Positions 36,441 through 45,417 of a stretch of 64,000 bases of DNA are shown one piece after another. The first letter of the stretch is position 1; each line of letters starts with the position of its first letter. The notes beneath the pieces are model-generated. The model was given only the letters and a program-made list of their open reading frames with translations. It searched no databases and had not been told where the DNA came from. The position numbers were made by a program, and so were the translations under genes. Where the stretch lies: contig OZ245822.1 in the NCBI GenBank assembly GCA_965228545.1, positions 310,001 to 374,000 of the forward strand, given 5' to 3'. Source of the DNA: HXMU1420-13 sp965228545 (GTDB taxonomy: Bacteria; Bacteroidota; Rhodothermia; Balneolales; Balneolaceae).

Positions 36441-37319
36441 TTATATTTTGATACCGTACTGTTGTACGTAAAAACCTTTCATTACCGGTAAGTTGGTGCC
36501 GATTTCTTTCATGAAATCCTGCTTCATATAAGCTCGATCAAACTCTTCTTCCAGGATCAGCCCCAACTCTTCAAGTAATTCTACAAATTCGTCGCGCGTA
36601 ATTTTGAACTTCAAGGATTCACCCACCAATGCTACGCCCCCTCTAAAAACCAACCGATGGAAATAGTTGAGTTGATCGATCGAGAAGAAGGTCGTAATTA
36701 GTTTATTTTTTCGGTTCATCGAAAGAATTTCCTCGATCATATTTTCAGATGGTAACAAATCGAGGTAGTCGAATAAACCCTCGGCAACAAATACGGTTTT
36801 CTTTTTGGGATCGAAGGCTTCCTGTGATTTTAACACGTCACCGACTCGTTGTTGCTCAAAATCGCAAATGTCCAGATGAAGATTATTATTAGTGAAACTA
36901 TGCTGCTCCAAAAATGTCTTCTTTTCCAAAATCATCGAAGCACGATCTAGTTCAAAAACGGGTATCTTTTTTTGAGAGTGATAGGCACCGAGGTGATCAA
37001 AGCCTGCACCAAGATTTACAATTTGTTCAAAACCTTCATCTAACAATGCTTGCACTTGCTTGCCTACATAATATTTTCGGCAAAGAATATGCATTAGATC
37101 GCCGGGAAGTAAAAGTTCTTCCGAGAGGATGAAGAACGAACGCATAGCCGATGATCGCAGCGCCTTTCGATACCATCGCAAATGAGGGGGCAGTGCCGAA
37201 ACAAGTTGTTCGTAGTAGTTTAGAATAAATGGATCGAACTTTTCTGCAAAAGCGGACTTCCGTGTGAGTCCATACAGTTTAACAGCAATGTAAGCTGCCG
37301 TGTGCGAGATCGTCATCAA
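36441..37319 (-). CDS. Leucine carboxyl methyltransferase-family SAM methyltransferase
   Basis: A 292-residue class I methyltransferase of the LCMT/PPM1-like group. It has the SAM-binding loop IVNLGAGFDHLG, a following acidic residue in VFELDRASMI, and FVAEGLFDYLDL. Bacterial members methylate small molecules or polyketide intermediates more often than proteins; substrate unknown. It overlaps the upstream RluA gene by 4 bp and is convergent with the sensor kinase, whose stop is 2 bp away. Confidence 0.85.
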   Translation of the reverse strand: MMTISHTAAYIAVKLYGLTRKSAFAEKFDPFILNYYEQLVSALPPHLRWYRKALRSSAMRSFFILSEELLLPGDLMHILCRKYYVGKQVQALLDEGFEQIVNLGAGFDHLGAYHSQKKIPVFELDRASMILEKKTFLEQHSFTNNNLHLDICDFEQQRVGDVLKSQEAFDPKKKTVFVAEGLFDYLDLLPSENMIEEILSMNRKNKLITTFFSIDQLNYFHRLVFRGGVALVGESLKFKITRDEFVELLEELGLILEEEFDRAYMKQDFMKEIGTNLPVMKGFYVQQYGIKI

Positions 37320-38008
37320 TATTCGAAATTATCCCAAGGTTGCGTTCTGGGCTTGGGGGCCTTAAAAACCATTTTTTCTTTTTTTGTGGGATGTTCAATT
37401 TCTAAGTGAACAGCACGTAACGCCAGCTCTTTTCCCGGACCGCTATCTTCTTCGGCATATTTATAATCGCCCCAAATTGGATGCCCGATTTTATCTAATT
37501 GCACACGGATTTGGTGCGGGCGACCGGTTTTCAAATCAACCTCAACAACACTATAATGCGCACTTTGTTTGATGGTATTGAAACTGAGTTCCGCTTTTTT
37601 CGCTCTCCCTTTTTTCGAATTGTACACTTTAACCGTATTGATTTTCTGGTCTTTTTCGATGTAATGGATCAAGGTTTTTTCCATGGGAGTCATCCCATAC
37701 ACCAACGCCCAATACACTTTTTTTAAGCTGTGATTTCGAATTTGTTCAGACAGTCTTGAAGCTGCTTTCGAGGTTTTCGCAAGTATCATTACTCCACTTA
37801 CCGGTCGATCGAGGCGATGTACCAAACCCAGCCAAACATTACCCGGTTTATTGTAGCGCTTCTTAATGTATTTTTTGCACAAAGTTAGCACATCAGGATC
37901 GCTGGTGTGGTCTTCTTGTGATAACACACCAGCCGGTTTATCTATAACCAACAGATGATTGTCTTCAAAAATAATGGGGATGTCGGGGTGAGTGCGAGTG
38001 CTTTTCAT
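37316..38008 (-). CDS. RluA-family pseudouridine synthase
   Basis: A 230-residue RNA pseudouridine synthase without an S4 domain. Catalytic Asp is in LVHRLDRPVSGVMI, with PHQIRVQLDKIGHPIWGD and a C-terminal LEIEHP. Closest in shape to RluA/RluC/TruC-type enzymes that modify rRNA or tRNA. Translationally coupled to the methyltransferase downstream. Confidence 0.9.
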   Translation of the reverse strand: MKSTRTHPDIPIIFEDNHLLVIDKPAGVLSQEDHTSDPDVLTLCKKYIKKRYNKPGNVWLGLVHRLDRPVSGVMILAKTSKAASRLSEQIRNHSLKKVYWALVYGMTPMEKTLIHYIEKDQKINTVKVYNSKKGRAKKAELSFNTIKQSAHYSVVEVDLKTGRPHQIRVQLDKIGHPIWGDYKYAEEDSGPGKELALRAVHLEIEHPTKKEKMVFKAPKPRTQPWDNFEY

Positions 38009-38113
38009 AAGTACTAAAACTACGGGTTTTTCGACTCAGTAAATGTAATTTCTTAGATGAAACCATAAAAATGTAAATCAGGAGGATTTATATATGATGA
38101 AAGTTTTACCTTA

Positions 38114-38205
38114 GATGACGGATGACGGATGACGGATGACGGATGACGGATGACGGATGACGGATGACGGATGACGGATGACGGATGACGGATGACGGAT
38201 GACGG
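38114..38205. repeat. Heptanucleotide tandem repeat, 13 copies of GATGACG
   Basis: Exact 7-bp unit GATGACG repeated 13 times without mismatch (38114-38204), ending 22 bp before the ppk2 ATG. It has no spacers and so is not a CRISPR. In the plus direction each reading frame meets a TGA every 21 bp; in the minus direction it is open and reads RHPSSVI repeated. Copy number is likely to be variable. Confidence 0.97.
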
Positions 38206-38226
38206 AAATTGAATGAATGGCGCACT

Positions 38227-39048
38227 ATGTACGATAAGAAAGGCAAACTCGATAAAGATATTTATGAAGAAGAGCTGGAGAAGCTCCATCGGGAACTGAT
38301 AAAGCTTCAGTATTGGATTAAGGAAAAAGGACTTAGAGTAGCGGTAATATTTGAAGGAAGAGATGCTGCCGGAAAAGGTGGGGTAATTAAACGGATTACG
38401 GAAGTAGTAAATCCTCGAATTGTACGAGTGGTTGCCCTGCAAAAACCGACCGAGACCGAAAGAACGCAATGGTATTTTCAACGGTACATCAAACACCTGC
38501 CGGCAGCGGGAGAGATGGTGTTATTTGATCGTAGCTGGTACAATCGGGCAGGAGTGGAGCGTGTGATGGGATTTTGCACCGAGGATGAATATCAGGAATT
38601 TTTAAGAACCTGTCCCGAATTCGAAAATATGTTAATCAGAGACGGGCTGATTTTACTCAAATATTGGTTTTCAATTTCTGATAAAGAACAAGAGAAACGG
38701 TTTAAAGCACGGAATGAAGACCCTCTGAAACGTTGGAAGTTAAGCCCGATGGATCTCGCTTCCCGAAGCAGATGGGTTGAGTATTCAAAAGCAAAAGATG
38801 AGATGTTCCGGCATACAGATACCAAAAAATCGCCTTGGTTTGTGGTAAATGCCGACATCAAACGCCATGCGCGACTAAACTGTATTTCACATTTATTAGA
38901 GCAAATTCCTTATGGCGATATCACGCCGGAGCCCATCGAATTACCACCATCTGTAAAAGATCCGGACTATGTGCGTCCACCCATCGAAAATATGAATTGG
39001 GTGCCGGCAAAATTTGGCGAAAATCCGGTGGATGACGAGCGTAGTTAA
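38227..39048 (+). CDS. ppk2: Polyphosphate kinase 2 family protein
   Basis: A 273-residue PPK2-type polyphosphate:nucleotide phosphotransferase. The P-loop is IFEGRDAAGKGGVIKR, the Walker-B-like segment is VLFDRSWYNRAGVERVMGF, and KYWFSISDKEQEKRF with SPMDLASRSRWVEYSKAKD completes the lid region. I prefer the ATG at 38227 over the upstream TTG at 38209, since homologues begin close to the KKGKLDKD helix. Directly preceded by the GATGACG repeat, so copy-number changes could alter transcription or translation initiation spacing. Role: ATP/GTP regeneration from polyphosphate or polyphosphate storage. Confidence 0.92.
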   Translation: MYDKKGKLDKDIYEEELEKLHRELIKLQYWIKEKGLRVAVIFEGRDAAGKGGVIKRITEVVNPRIVRVVALQKPTETERTQWYFQRYIKHLPAAGEMVLFDRSWYNRAGVERVMGFCTEDEYQEFLRTCPEFENMLIRDGLILLKYWFSISDKEQEKRFKARNEDPLKRWKLSPMDLASRSRWVEYSKAKDEMFRHTDTKKSPWFVVNADIKRHARLNCISHLLEQIPYGDITPEPIELPPSVKDPDYVRPPIENMNWVPAKFGENPVDDERS

Positions 39049-39105
39049 GCGATGCTGTAAATCATTTCTTGGTTAGATAATTAAATAAAGTCAATAATAT
39101 TAAAT

Positions 39106-41484
39106 CTAATTTTTATCTAATAGTTTGACGTTTACAGTTTCAGATAAAACTTTACTCCCAATTGCTGAGATTTTTCTATGAACTTTCTTTTGACTCTTTT
39201 TCAGACTTTCGTTTGTTTTATAGTCAATTGACGCAACTTTTTTAAGCCTTTTCAAGTGTGTGTCAACCGATGCGATTAAATCAAAATTATGAAATGAGGT
39301 GGATTCAATAAATTCTTGTAAATAACCATATTTAATAAAGTCCTCAGAGGCGAGAATAGTTGTTACTAAATATGCTTCAAGTTCTAATTGATATTTTTCA
39401 TTTTCATTTTGAGCAAAGCTTAAACTATCTATTCTTTTTCTAAACTCTTTCATCAGCGGCTTAATTAGAGTTATCGAAGAAAAATTGTACCTAAACCATC
39501 CTCCAAATATTTGGATTAAGCCATAATTAGAATAATTCTTCCAAAAGTTAGTTTCATCTTCATTGGATAAGTGAATTAATTCTATTGCTTCAAAGGTATT
39601 CTTTAGACTAATATCGACACCAGAAATTCTGTTTTCAATTGGGGTGTTATACAATGCTTGCAAAAGATTACCCATGCCCCCTATGCTAATAACATACTCA
39701 TTTAAAGTCTTTGGTTTATTATTAGCAATTATTTCATCTAAAAGGATTGGCGCATCTTTTGACATCCCCGCATAGAAAATGGCTACATTTTGCCACCAAA
39801 GATTATTAAAGTTTTTAATAAATAAATCTCTTTCGGATTGTCTATGATGAAATATTTCATATGCAGTAAAATATTCTTGGAAAGATTGATGTTTAAAAGA
39901 GATTTCATCCTTGAAATTCTTATATAATAAACCTGTAGAATTAATTAAATCATTAGTTACATCAACGACATTAAATGGTTGACCTCGTTCGATTGAATAC
40001 TCGTTGATTAATCGTGTTAGATCATCTAAAGTTACTTTTTGGATTAAATTAGAATGTAAATACTTTGCAATATGGCACAAAAGCCTATGCTTAATTCCAA
40101 TTTCAATTAGCTGTGTAGTATCAGTACTTGTCTGCTTACCTAGTAATAGGCTAATAAAGTTTTCATATAGATCTGTAATGGTGGCAGGTATTTCGACTTC
40201 TTTTTCATCAAACAGAATCGTAATCAGTGCAATTGTAAGTGGAGTTTTTGGAAGTTTTTCTAGAATCCTTGAGTCTTTTAAAGATCTTAAAAGTGATTTT
40301 GATTTAATTACATCTGTTGCAAAATAATTATTCACAAATAATTCAATTTGCCGAGTATCTAGTTGTTGAATTTCTAAATATCTGAATCCAATTGTTTCAC
40401 AGTTATTAAAGATATAGTCTGAAGGTCTAGAGGAGCACAATACACGTATATTTGGATATTTATCTCTAAATTTTTTAAGCTCATCTAATGCTAGTTCCTT
40501 TTTTTTAATTTGTGGTAACTCATCAAGAGCATCTATGAAAATTATGCAGGAATTTTTATCAATAATAGATTGACCATCTATCTTTAATTCACAAAGCCAC
40601 TCCTCCTTAAAATAATTTATTACTGCTTTATCTAATTTAAAATCAACCTTAGATAAATCTTTGAATGTTAGGATTATAGGGTAAAACTCTTGGTTATTTC
40701 TTAAGGAATTTTGACTAATTACTTCGTCACTTAATGTTTTAAATAATGTGGTTTTACCGGAACCCGGTTCTCCAACAATAATTGCATCATCAGGTATTTC
40801 AATAACTGTATTAACATTTAATGTTTTAAAAAGAGGATTTCCATCATCGTCATATGTTCTCTCTGATAATCTTGGCTTTATGATATTTTTAAACATTCGA
40901 TCAATCGAAGTATCTTCAATAGTCAAAGACTTTAGTACAGAATCGGATCTATTTCTTTGACTAAATAAGTCAATGTATTTTAAGTAAGATTTTGACCCTT
41001 TTAACCAATAATTCGGATAATACTTGTCTATAAATCTTACTAACTTTTCCCCATCCCAATAGTCAATATTCGCTTTATCTGATTCATTACCTTTATTAAT
41101 TTTATCCTTAGCACCTGCTGAATAATGATAGTTAGTAATTACCTTTACCTTATTAATGTAAATATCCTGTTTTTTGTCAATTGATTTATAAGAGTATTTG
41201 AAGCATTCTGCTACTTGACCCTCGATTTCTCTAATTATTCCTGTTTGCCCACTAATAGCACCTTTTTTTACAACAAATGCGTACCAATCTTTTTTGTTTT
41301 CAATGTCATCAAATTTTGAACAAATCAAGTCTTTACCATATTCAGGTGCATTCCCTTTTTCATGCGTAATTAATACATCATCATAACCCATTTCCGGAAG
41401 TAGTTCTTCAAGTAAGTCATGAATTTCAATTTCCTTTTCAAATGATTTTAGAAAATTCAATTTTTCGTTTTTTGTATTATACAT
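39106..41484 (-). CDS. Nuclease-like/NACHT NTPase (bacterial NLR-type defence protein)
   Basis: A 792-residue protein. N-terminal about 150 residues resemble an Mrr/PD-(D/E)xK nuclease-like domain (EMGYDDVLITHEKG, YGKDLI with D52, then AFVVKKG with K73/74), though the second acidic residue is not at its usual place. A NACHT/STAND NTPase follows: Walker A IIVGEPGSGKTTLF (236-248), Walker B CIIFIDALDELPQ (313-325), sensor SSRPSDY, then the typical HQSFQEYFTAYE. The C-terminal part is helical without clear repeats. This architecture matches bacterial NACHT antiphage proteins. It is markedly more AT-rich than its neighbours and stands alone, which suggests horizontal gain. Confidence 0.82.
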   Translation of the reverse strand: MYNTKNEKLNFLKSFEKEIEIHDLLEELLPEMGYDDVLITHEKGNAPEYGKDLICSKFDDIENKKDWYAFVVKKGAISGQTGIIREIEGQVAECFKYSYKSIDKKQDIYINKVKVITNYHYSAGAKDKINKGNESDKANIDYWDGEKLVRFIDKYYPNYWLKGSKSYLKYIDLFSQRNRSDSVLKSLTIEDTSIDRMFKNIIKPRLSERTYDDDGNPLFKTLNVNTVIEIPDDAIIVGEPGSGKTTLFKTLSDEVISQNSLRNNQEFYPIILTFKDLSKVDFKLDKAVINYFKEEWLCELKIDGQSIIDKNSCIIFIDALDELPQIKKKELALDELKKFRDKYPNIRVLCSSRPSDYIFNNCETIGFRYLEIQQLDTRQIELFVNNYFATDVIKSKSLLRSLKDSRILEKLPKTPLTIALITILFDEKEVEIPATITDLYENFISLLLGKQTSTDTTQLIEIGIKHRLLCHIAKYLHSNLIQKVTLDDLTRLINEYSIERGQPFNVVDVTNDLINSTGLLYKNFKDEISFKHQSFQEYFTAYEIFHHRQSERDLFIKNFNNLWWQNVAIFYAGMSKDAPILLDEIIANNKPKTLNEYVISIGGMGNLLQALYNTPIENRISGVDISLKNTFEAIELIHLSNEDETNFWKNYSNYGLIQIFGGWFRYNFSSITLIKPLMKEFRKRIDSLSFAQNENEKYQLELEAYLVTTILASEDFIKYGYLQEFIESTSFHNFDLIASVDTHLKRLKKVASIDYKTNESLKKSQKKVHRKISAIGSKVLSETVNVKLLDKN

Positions 41485-41696
41485 TCGAATTCATTCCTGT
41501 TCGTTGTAGAAAGTTTGATTATAATTAATTTTACTGGATATGTATATAATTAGTTTAAAGAGTCATGTTGCAAATAAATAATATCAAGCAAAAAACAACG
41601 TCCTTAGAACAGCAAATTGTAACCAACAAAACTTTATAAGAGGTCTTCGTGCACTATCTCATTTTTTGAAAGAAAATGTGAAGTATCAAAATACAC

Positions 41697-43049
41697 TTAG
41701 TTGAGCAAAGGTATCACCCAAACATTTTTTTCGGAATCTATACGACCATTCATCTGCTCAACAACTACCCGATCGATCACTGAAATCCCCATTTCTGCTA
41801 TATAATCGAAGGTTTCAATTCCATTTCCGGGGAAGTTTTGTCGAGTTCGATGAATATTAAACCGATTCGATAATGGCTGATCGAGTGTACTTTCTAAGGC
41901 TTCTTTTCCCAAAAGAAAACCAAGTAAACCACCCCAAGTTGCGGTTGGGTTATCCGAATCCCAGCCGGCAAGTGTACCAATTTTGACGGTATCAATAAAA
42001 TCGCCTTCACCATAGAACAAGCTAACTAAACTTGCCGCAAAATTAATTCCTGCCGCGAAACATCCATTACAGTATAAGTTTTGGGAGGTGATGTCGTATC
42101 CATCCGCCTGCTCTACCTGATAGCGTTGATAGATAGAATCGCGGGTAGTTTCCCAAGGAACTCCCGCATCATACAGAGACTTAACGAAATCATACATTTT
42201 TGCAGGGTAGGTGCTGTCGGGGAGAATCAATCTCGCTTCATCGGCAATGTGATGAACAAACTCTTTCAATGGATCGGAGGCTTTTCGATTTGCAGCTAGG
42301 GCATGCATGGTTACATAAAATTCGGAGATATACTGTGCTTCATATCGAGCGGTGGTTTGAATAGGCAGTTCGGCGATATTCCGTGCTATATCCGGTCGGG
42401 CAGGCGATAATATTCCAAAGATCTCTGTGGTAAGCTGCGCATCAATCATCGAATAATGCTCATTATTTTCAGGTGCACCGGTTGCTGGAGGCAGCATTCC
42501 TTCTTGCATCAAATCGAAAGCACGCTGATTGGAAACCCATAAATAATTTTCTTCTTCAGCTTTTATGTGGGTTAGCCATCCATCCCGAATTTGTTGTGGT
42601 GTAAGAATTGAAGTTTCTTGCGAATACATCAAATATTGGTACATGTATTCGATGTCGGTGTCGTCGTCGGAGCCCCAAACCTCGACTGGGCCACGTAATA
42701 CGAAATCAATAGTGGGAGAAAGATCACTAGGTGCTCCTTCACCCCAAATACTCGGTTGATCGGGCTTTCCCCAATCTTCTCTCGTATAAAATCTTCCGGT
42801 TTTAATCTCACCAATATTTCCAATCTTATCCATCTCTGTAACTAACCCGGTCCAGTTTGCAATGCTTTGACCCAGCCAGAAGCCGTATAATTGATTGGCA
42901 TATGCGGTTCGGGATATCTCAATAAATTCTGAACCAGATGTTTTTTTATCGCCCTCTTTTCCGGCAGGTGAACACCCGAGTGATATCATCAAGAAGAGAG
43001 TAAATACTTTTGGTTTACCAAGAGTAAGTTTGAGATCGGAAAAAGCCAT
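41697..43049 (-). CDS. ADP-ribosylglycohydrolase-family lipoprotein
   Basis: A 450-residue exported enzyme. Lipobox near residues 22-27 (MISLGC), then an ADP-ribosylglycohydrolase fold with metal-binding acidic motifs DDDTDIEYMYQYL and GWDSDNPTATWGGLLGF, and the start of the domain QLYGFWLGQSIANWTG. ADP-ribosylglycohydrolases remove ADP-ribose or act on related glycosidic substrates. The lipoprotein signal puts this one in the periplasm or outer membrane, where a sugar or nucleoside substrate is more likely than ADP-ribosylated protein. Confidence 0.85.
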   Translation of the reverse strand: MAFSDLKLTLGKPKVFTLFLMISLGCSPAGKEGDKKTSGSEFIEISRTAYANQLYGFWLGQSIANWTGLVTEMDKIGNIGEIKTGRFYTREDWGKPDQPSIWGEGAPSDLSPTIDFVLRGPVEVWGSDDDTDIEYMYQYLMYSQETSILTPQQIRDGWLTHIKAEEENYLWVSNQRAFDLMQEGMLPPATGAPENNEHYSMIDAQLTTEIFGILSPARPDIARNIAELPIQTTARYEAQYISEFYVTMHALAANRKASDPLKEFVHHIADEARLILPDSTYPAKMYDFVKSLYDAGVPWETTRDSIYQRYQVEQADGYDITSQNLYCNGCFAAGINFAASLVSLFYGEGDFIDTVKIGTLAGWDSDNPTATWGGLLGFLLGKEALESTLDQPLSNRFNIHRTRQNFPGNGIETFDYIAEMGISVIDRVVVEQMNGRIDSEKNVWVIPLLN

Positions 43050-43216
43050 TTTTCTACTTACGGAGATTAATTATGAGGCCAAATCTAATTAAATTGGACG
43101 GCCTTTTTCACGTAATTTTTTGTTGAGCTTGATTATCTGCTCAATAATTAAAAAGTTGATTCAGTTGATTGGTAATTAGCCATTCCACCATTTATCTTCA
43201 ATCGAAAAACCCGTAC

Positions 43217-44434
43217 ATGTCGCAACCATCCAACGCTGTTCATCTTCGCACCAAAGGGGTGCTCCCAGTTCAGAAATTGAAGATTCTGCGGGATCTGGGA
43301 ATTTTAACTTCTCATCCCGATTACCCAATCAAAGACAATCAATTTCAACCCAATTCTTTGGATTTACGACTTGGCGAAGTTGCTTATCGTGTACGTTGCA
43401 GCTTTTTGCCGGAGAATGAAACGGTTGAAGAAAAGCTGGAGAAGCTCGAACAATATTCATTTTCGTTGCGCAATGGCGCTGTACTAGAAGAAAATTGCGT
43501 GTACATCATTCCATTATTGGAATCTTTGAAACTTCCTAAATCTCACTATTCAATCCAGCATAACGGACTTACGAATGGTGAGGCAAATGGGGAAGAAGTG
43601 CAGCTGCATGCAATGGAAAATCTTAGTGCTAAAGCCAATCCAAAAAGTTCTACCGGACGATTAGATGTTTTCACACGCGTGATTACCGATTATTCGCATC
43701 GATTCGAGGAAATAAACCCGGGTTATCAAGGGAACTTATACCTTGAGGTTGTTCCAAAATCTTTCTCGATCAAAGTACGTACCGGTCAGCGGTTGAATCA
43801 GCTTCGAGTGCGCCATGGATTTGAAGTAGTTTCCGATCAGGATTTATTGCGCATTCACGATACCGATCCGTTGCTGTTCAACGAGGAAATTAAGCCGGTG
43901 AGCATGGAACAGATCAAAGTGAATCAGGGCCTGTTTATGAGCGTGCAATTGAAAGGTGAGCAGGGCGAAGTAATCGGTTACAAAGCAAAGAAGCACAGCA
44001 ATTTTATTGATCTGGAAAATATAGGGCATTATCCGGTAGAGGATTTTTGGGAGCCGATTTATGCAAATAAAGATGCACGAATCATCCTAGAGCCTGAGGC
44101 TTTTTATATCTTTGCTTCCAAAGAACGAATTCGGGTTCCCGCGAATCTCGCCTGCGAAATGATGGCTTACGATACCGGTTCCGGTGAACTTAGAACTCAT
44201 TATGCCGGTTTTTTTGATTCAGGTTTTGGCGGATCCGTGAACGATAAAGGAGCAAGAGCGGTACTTGAAGTGAGATCTCATGATGTACCTTTCATGATCG
44301 AAGACGGTCAAACCTTATTTAGTATGCAATTTGAGCCTAACACAGAAGTGCCTTCATTCATATATGGCACAGAAATCGAAAGTAATTACCAAGGGCAAGG
44401 ATTAAAGCTAGGAAAGCATTTTAAACAGTCATGA
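43217..44434 (+). CDS. dcd: dCTP deaminase, long form (DCD_N)
   Basis: A 405-residue protein that contains tandem dUTPase/dCTP-deaminase-fold segments: QPNSLDLRLGEVAYRV near the start, SSTGRLDVFTRVITDYS in the middle, and HYAGFFDSGFGG toward the end. This matches the long 2'-deoxycytidine 5'-triphosphate deaminase family, which converts dCTP to dUTP. The upstream in-frame ATG at 43169 would add 16 residues with no similarity; the MSQPSNAV start is preferred. It overlaps the following 2Fe-2S gene by 4 bp. Confidence 0.85.
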   Translation: MSQPSNAVHLRTKGVLPVQKLKILRDLGILTSHPDYPIKDNQFQPNSLDLRLGEVAYRVRCSFLPENETVEEKLEKLEQYSFSLRNGAVLEENCVYIIPLLESLKLPKSHYSIQHNGLTNGEANGEEVQLHAMENLSAKANPKSSTGRLDVFTRVITDYSHRFEEINPGYQGNLYLEVVPKSFSIKVRTGQRLNQLRVRHGFEVVSDQDLLRIHDTDPLLFNEEIKPVSMEQIKVNQGLFMSVQLKGEQGEVIGYKAKKHSNFIDLENIGHYPVEDFWEPIYANKDARIILEPEAFYIFASKERIRVPANLACEMMAYDTGSGELRTHYAGFFDSGFGGSVNDKGARAVLEVRSHDVPFMIEDGQTLFSMQFEPNTEVPSFIYGTEIESNYQGQGLKLGKHFKQS

Positions 44435-44655
44435 GTAGATTTCTTGTAAACAGATGTATATGCCAAAAACGTAGTTTTGAGGAAATCAAAGCCTATGCGA
44501 AGGCACATCAGATAACTGATATTAAAGAACTGCAAGCCAAAGAGATATGTAGTAATAAATGCCACATGTGTGCTCCGTATGTGGAGTTAGTGCTTGAAAC
44601 CGGTGAAGTATCCTTCGAGCCCGGGGCATATATTGGCAGAAAACAATCGTCTTAA
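44431..44655 (+). CDS. Small BFD-like (2Fe-2S) protein
   Basis: A 74-residue protein with four Cys plus one His in a CxC and CxxxCxxC layout (RCICQKR, ICSNKCHMCAPYV), like the BFD-type [2Fe-2S] domain. Such domains accept or donate electrons with ferredoxin-dependent partners. It overlaps dcd (ATGA) and is followed one base later by the rsmE start, giving a dcd-BFD-rsmE operon. The link between an iron-sulfur protein and the two flanking enzymes is unexplained. Confidence 0.75.
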   Translation: MSRFLVNRCICQKRSFEEIKAYAKAHQITDIKELQAKEICSNKCHMCAPYVELVLETGEVSFEPGAYIGRKQSS

Positions 44656-44656
44656 A

Positions 44657-45355
44657 TTGGATACGCTCTTCTACTTACCTGATCCGGAATTAGCTAAACT
44701 CACTGAGGTTCAGTTACAAGGACAGGAAGCTAAACACGCTGCCCGAGTACTTCGCAAGAAGGTCGGAGATATCATTCATCTTGCAAATGGATTGGGTTGC
44801 AAAGCTACCGGTGAAATTTCGGCAGTAAGTAAACAGAGTGTTTCTATCACCATCAGAGAAAAAGATTCAAAAGCGCGACCGGTAATTCAAAAAGTATTGG
44901 GTTTTGGTGTAATCAAAAAGAGAGATCGGTTTGAGTTTGCCATCGAAAAAGCGGTAGAGTTAGGTGCCACTAGCATTTGTTTATTTGATGCGGAGCGCAG
45001 TGAACGAACGCGCATCAATAGAGAGCGACTAGATGCCATCGTGCAAAGTGCCTTTAAACAAAGTGGCCGCTGGTGGATGCCTGAAATTTTGACCAAAAAC
45101 TCTTTAAGCGATGTACTACTTGATTTCGCCGATCATGAAATAATTATGGCGCATGAAAAGAAAGAAACCTCGGCCAACGAATTCAATATCTCTAACAGTG
45201 CCTTACTTTTAGTAGGTCCCGAAGGAGGGTTTTCTGATCACGAAGTGGAAATGGTTGAGAAAGCCGGTGGAAGAATTGTTTCGCTGGGTGAACATCGGCT
45301 ACGAGCAGAAACCGCAGTAACGGCGCTATTGTCTCAGTTCTTATTTACGAAGTGA
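44657..45355 (+). CDS. rsmE: 16S rRNA (uracil1498-N3)-methyltransferase
   Basis: A SPOUT-fold rRNA methyltransferase: N-terminal PUA-like part (EAKHAARVLRKKVGDIIHLANGLG), then FGVIKKRDRFEFAIEKAVELG, ERSERTRINRERL, LLVGPEGGFSDHEVE and the SAM-binding knot GEHRLRAETAVTALLSQF. I chose the TTG at 44657 (LDTLFYLPDPEL), one base after the previous stop. The longer frame starting 44594 lies inside the 2Fe-2S gene. Third gene of the dcd operon. Confidence 0.9.
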   Translation: MDTLFYLPDPELAKLTEVQLQGQEAKHAARVLRKKVGDIIHLANGLGCKATGEISAVSKQSVSITIREKDSKARPVIQKVLGFGVIKKRDRFEFAIEKAVELGATSICLFDAERSERTRINRERLDAIVQSAFKQSGRWWMPEILTKNSLSDVLLDFADHEIIMAHEKKETSANEFNISNSALLLVGPEGGFSDHEVEMVEKAGGRIVSLGEHRLRAETAVTALLSQFLFTK

Positions 45356-45417
45356 GTTCGTTATTTCGATGTCTAAAACAAAAAAAACAACGTAATGTGA
45401 AGTAAGTTGCGCCCGGT

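Noticed and set aside
38114..38205. Possible CRISPR array
   Set aside because: The repeat is 7 bp with no spacers. Nothing CRISPR-like, and no cas gene is near.
38053..38496. Minus-strand frame through the GATGACG repeat, giving a repeated RHPSSVI protein
   Set aside because: The frame is open only because the heptamer has no stop on that strand, and the rest of the frame is the shadow of ppk2.
39106..43049. NACHT gene plus ADP-ribosylglycohydrolase as a two-gene defence system
   Set aside because: The hydrolase is a lipoprotein, has normal base composition and is separated by 212 bp, so a link is not supported.
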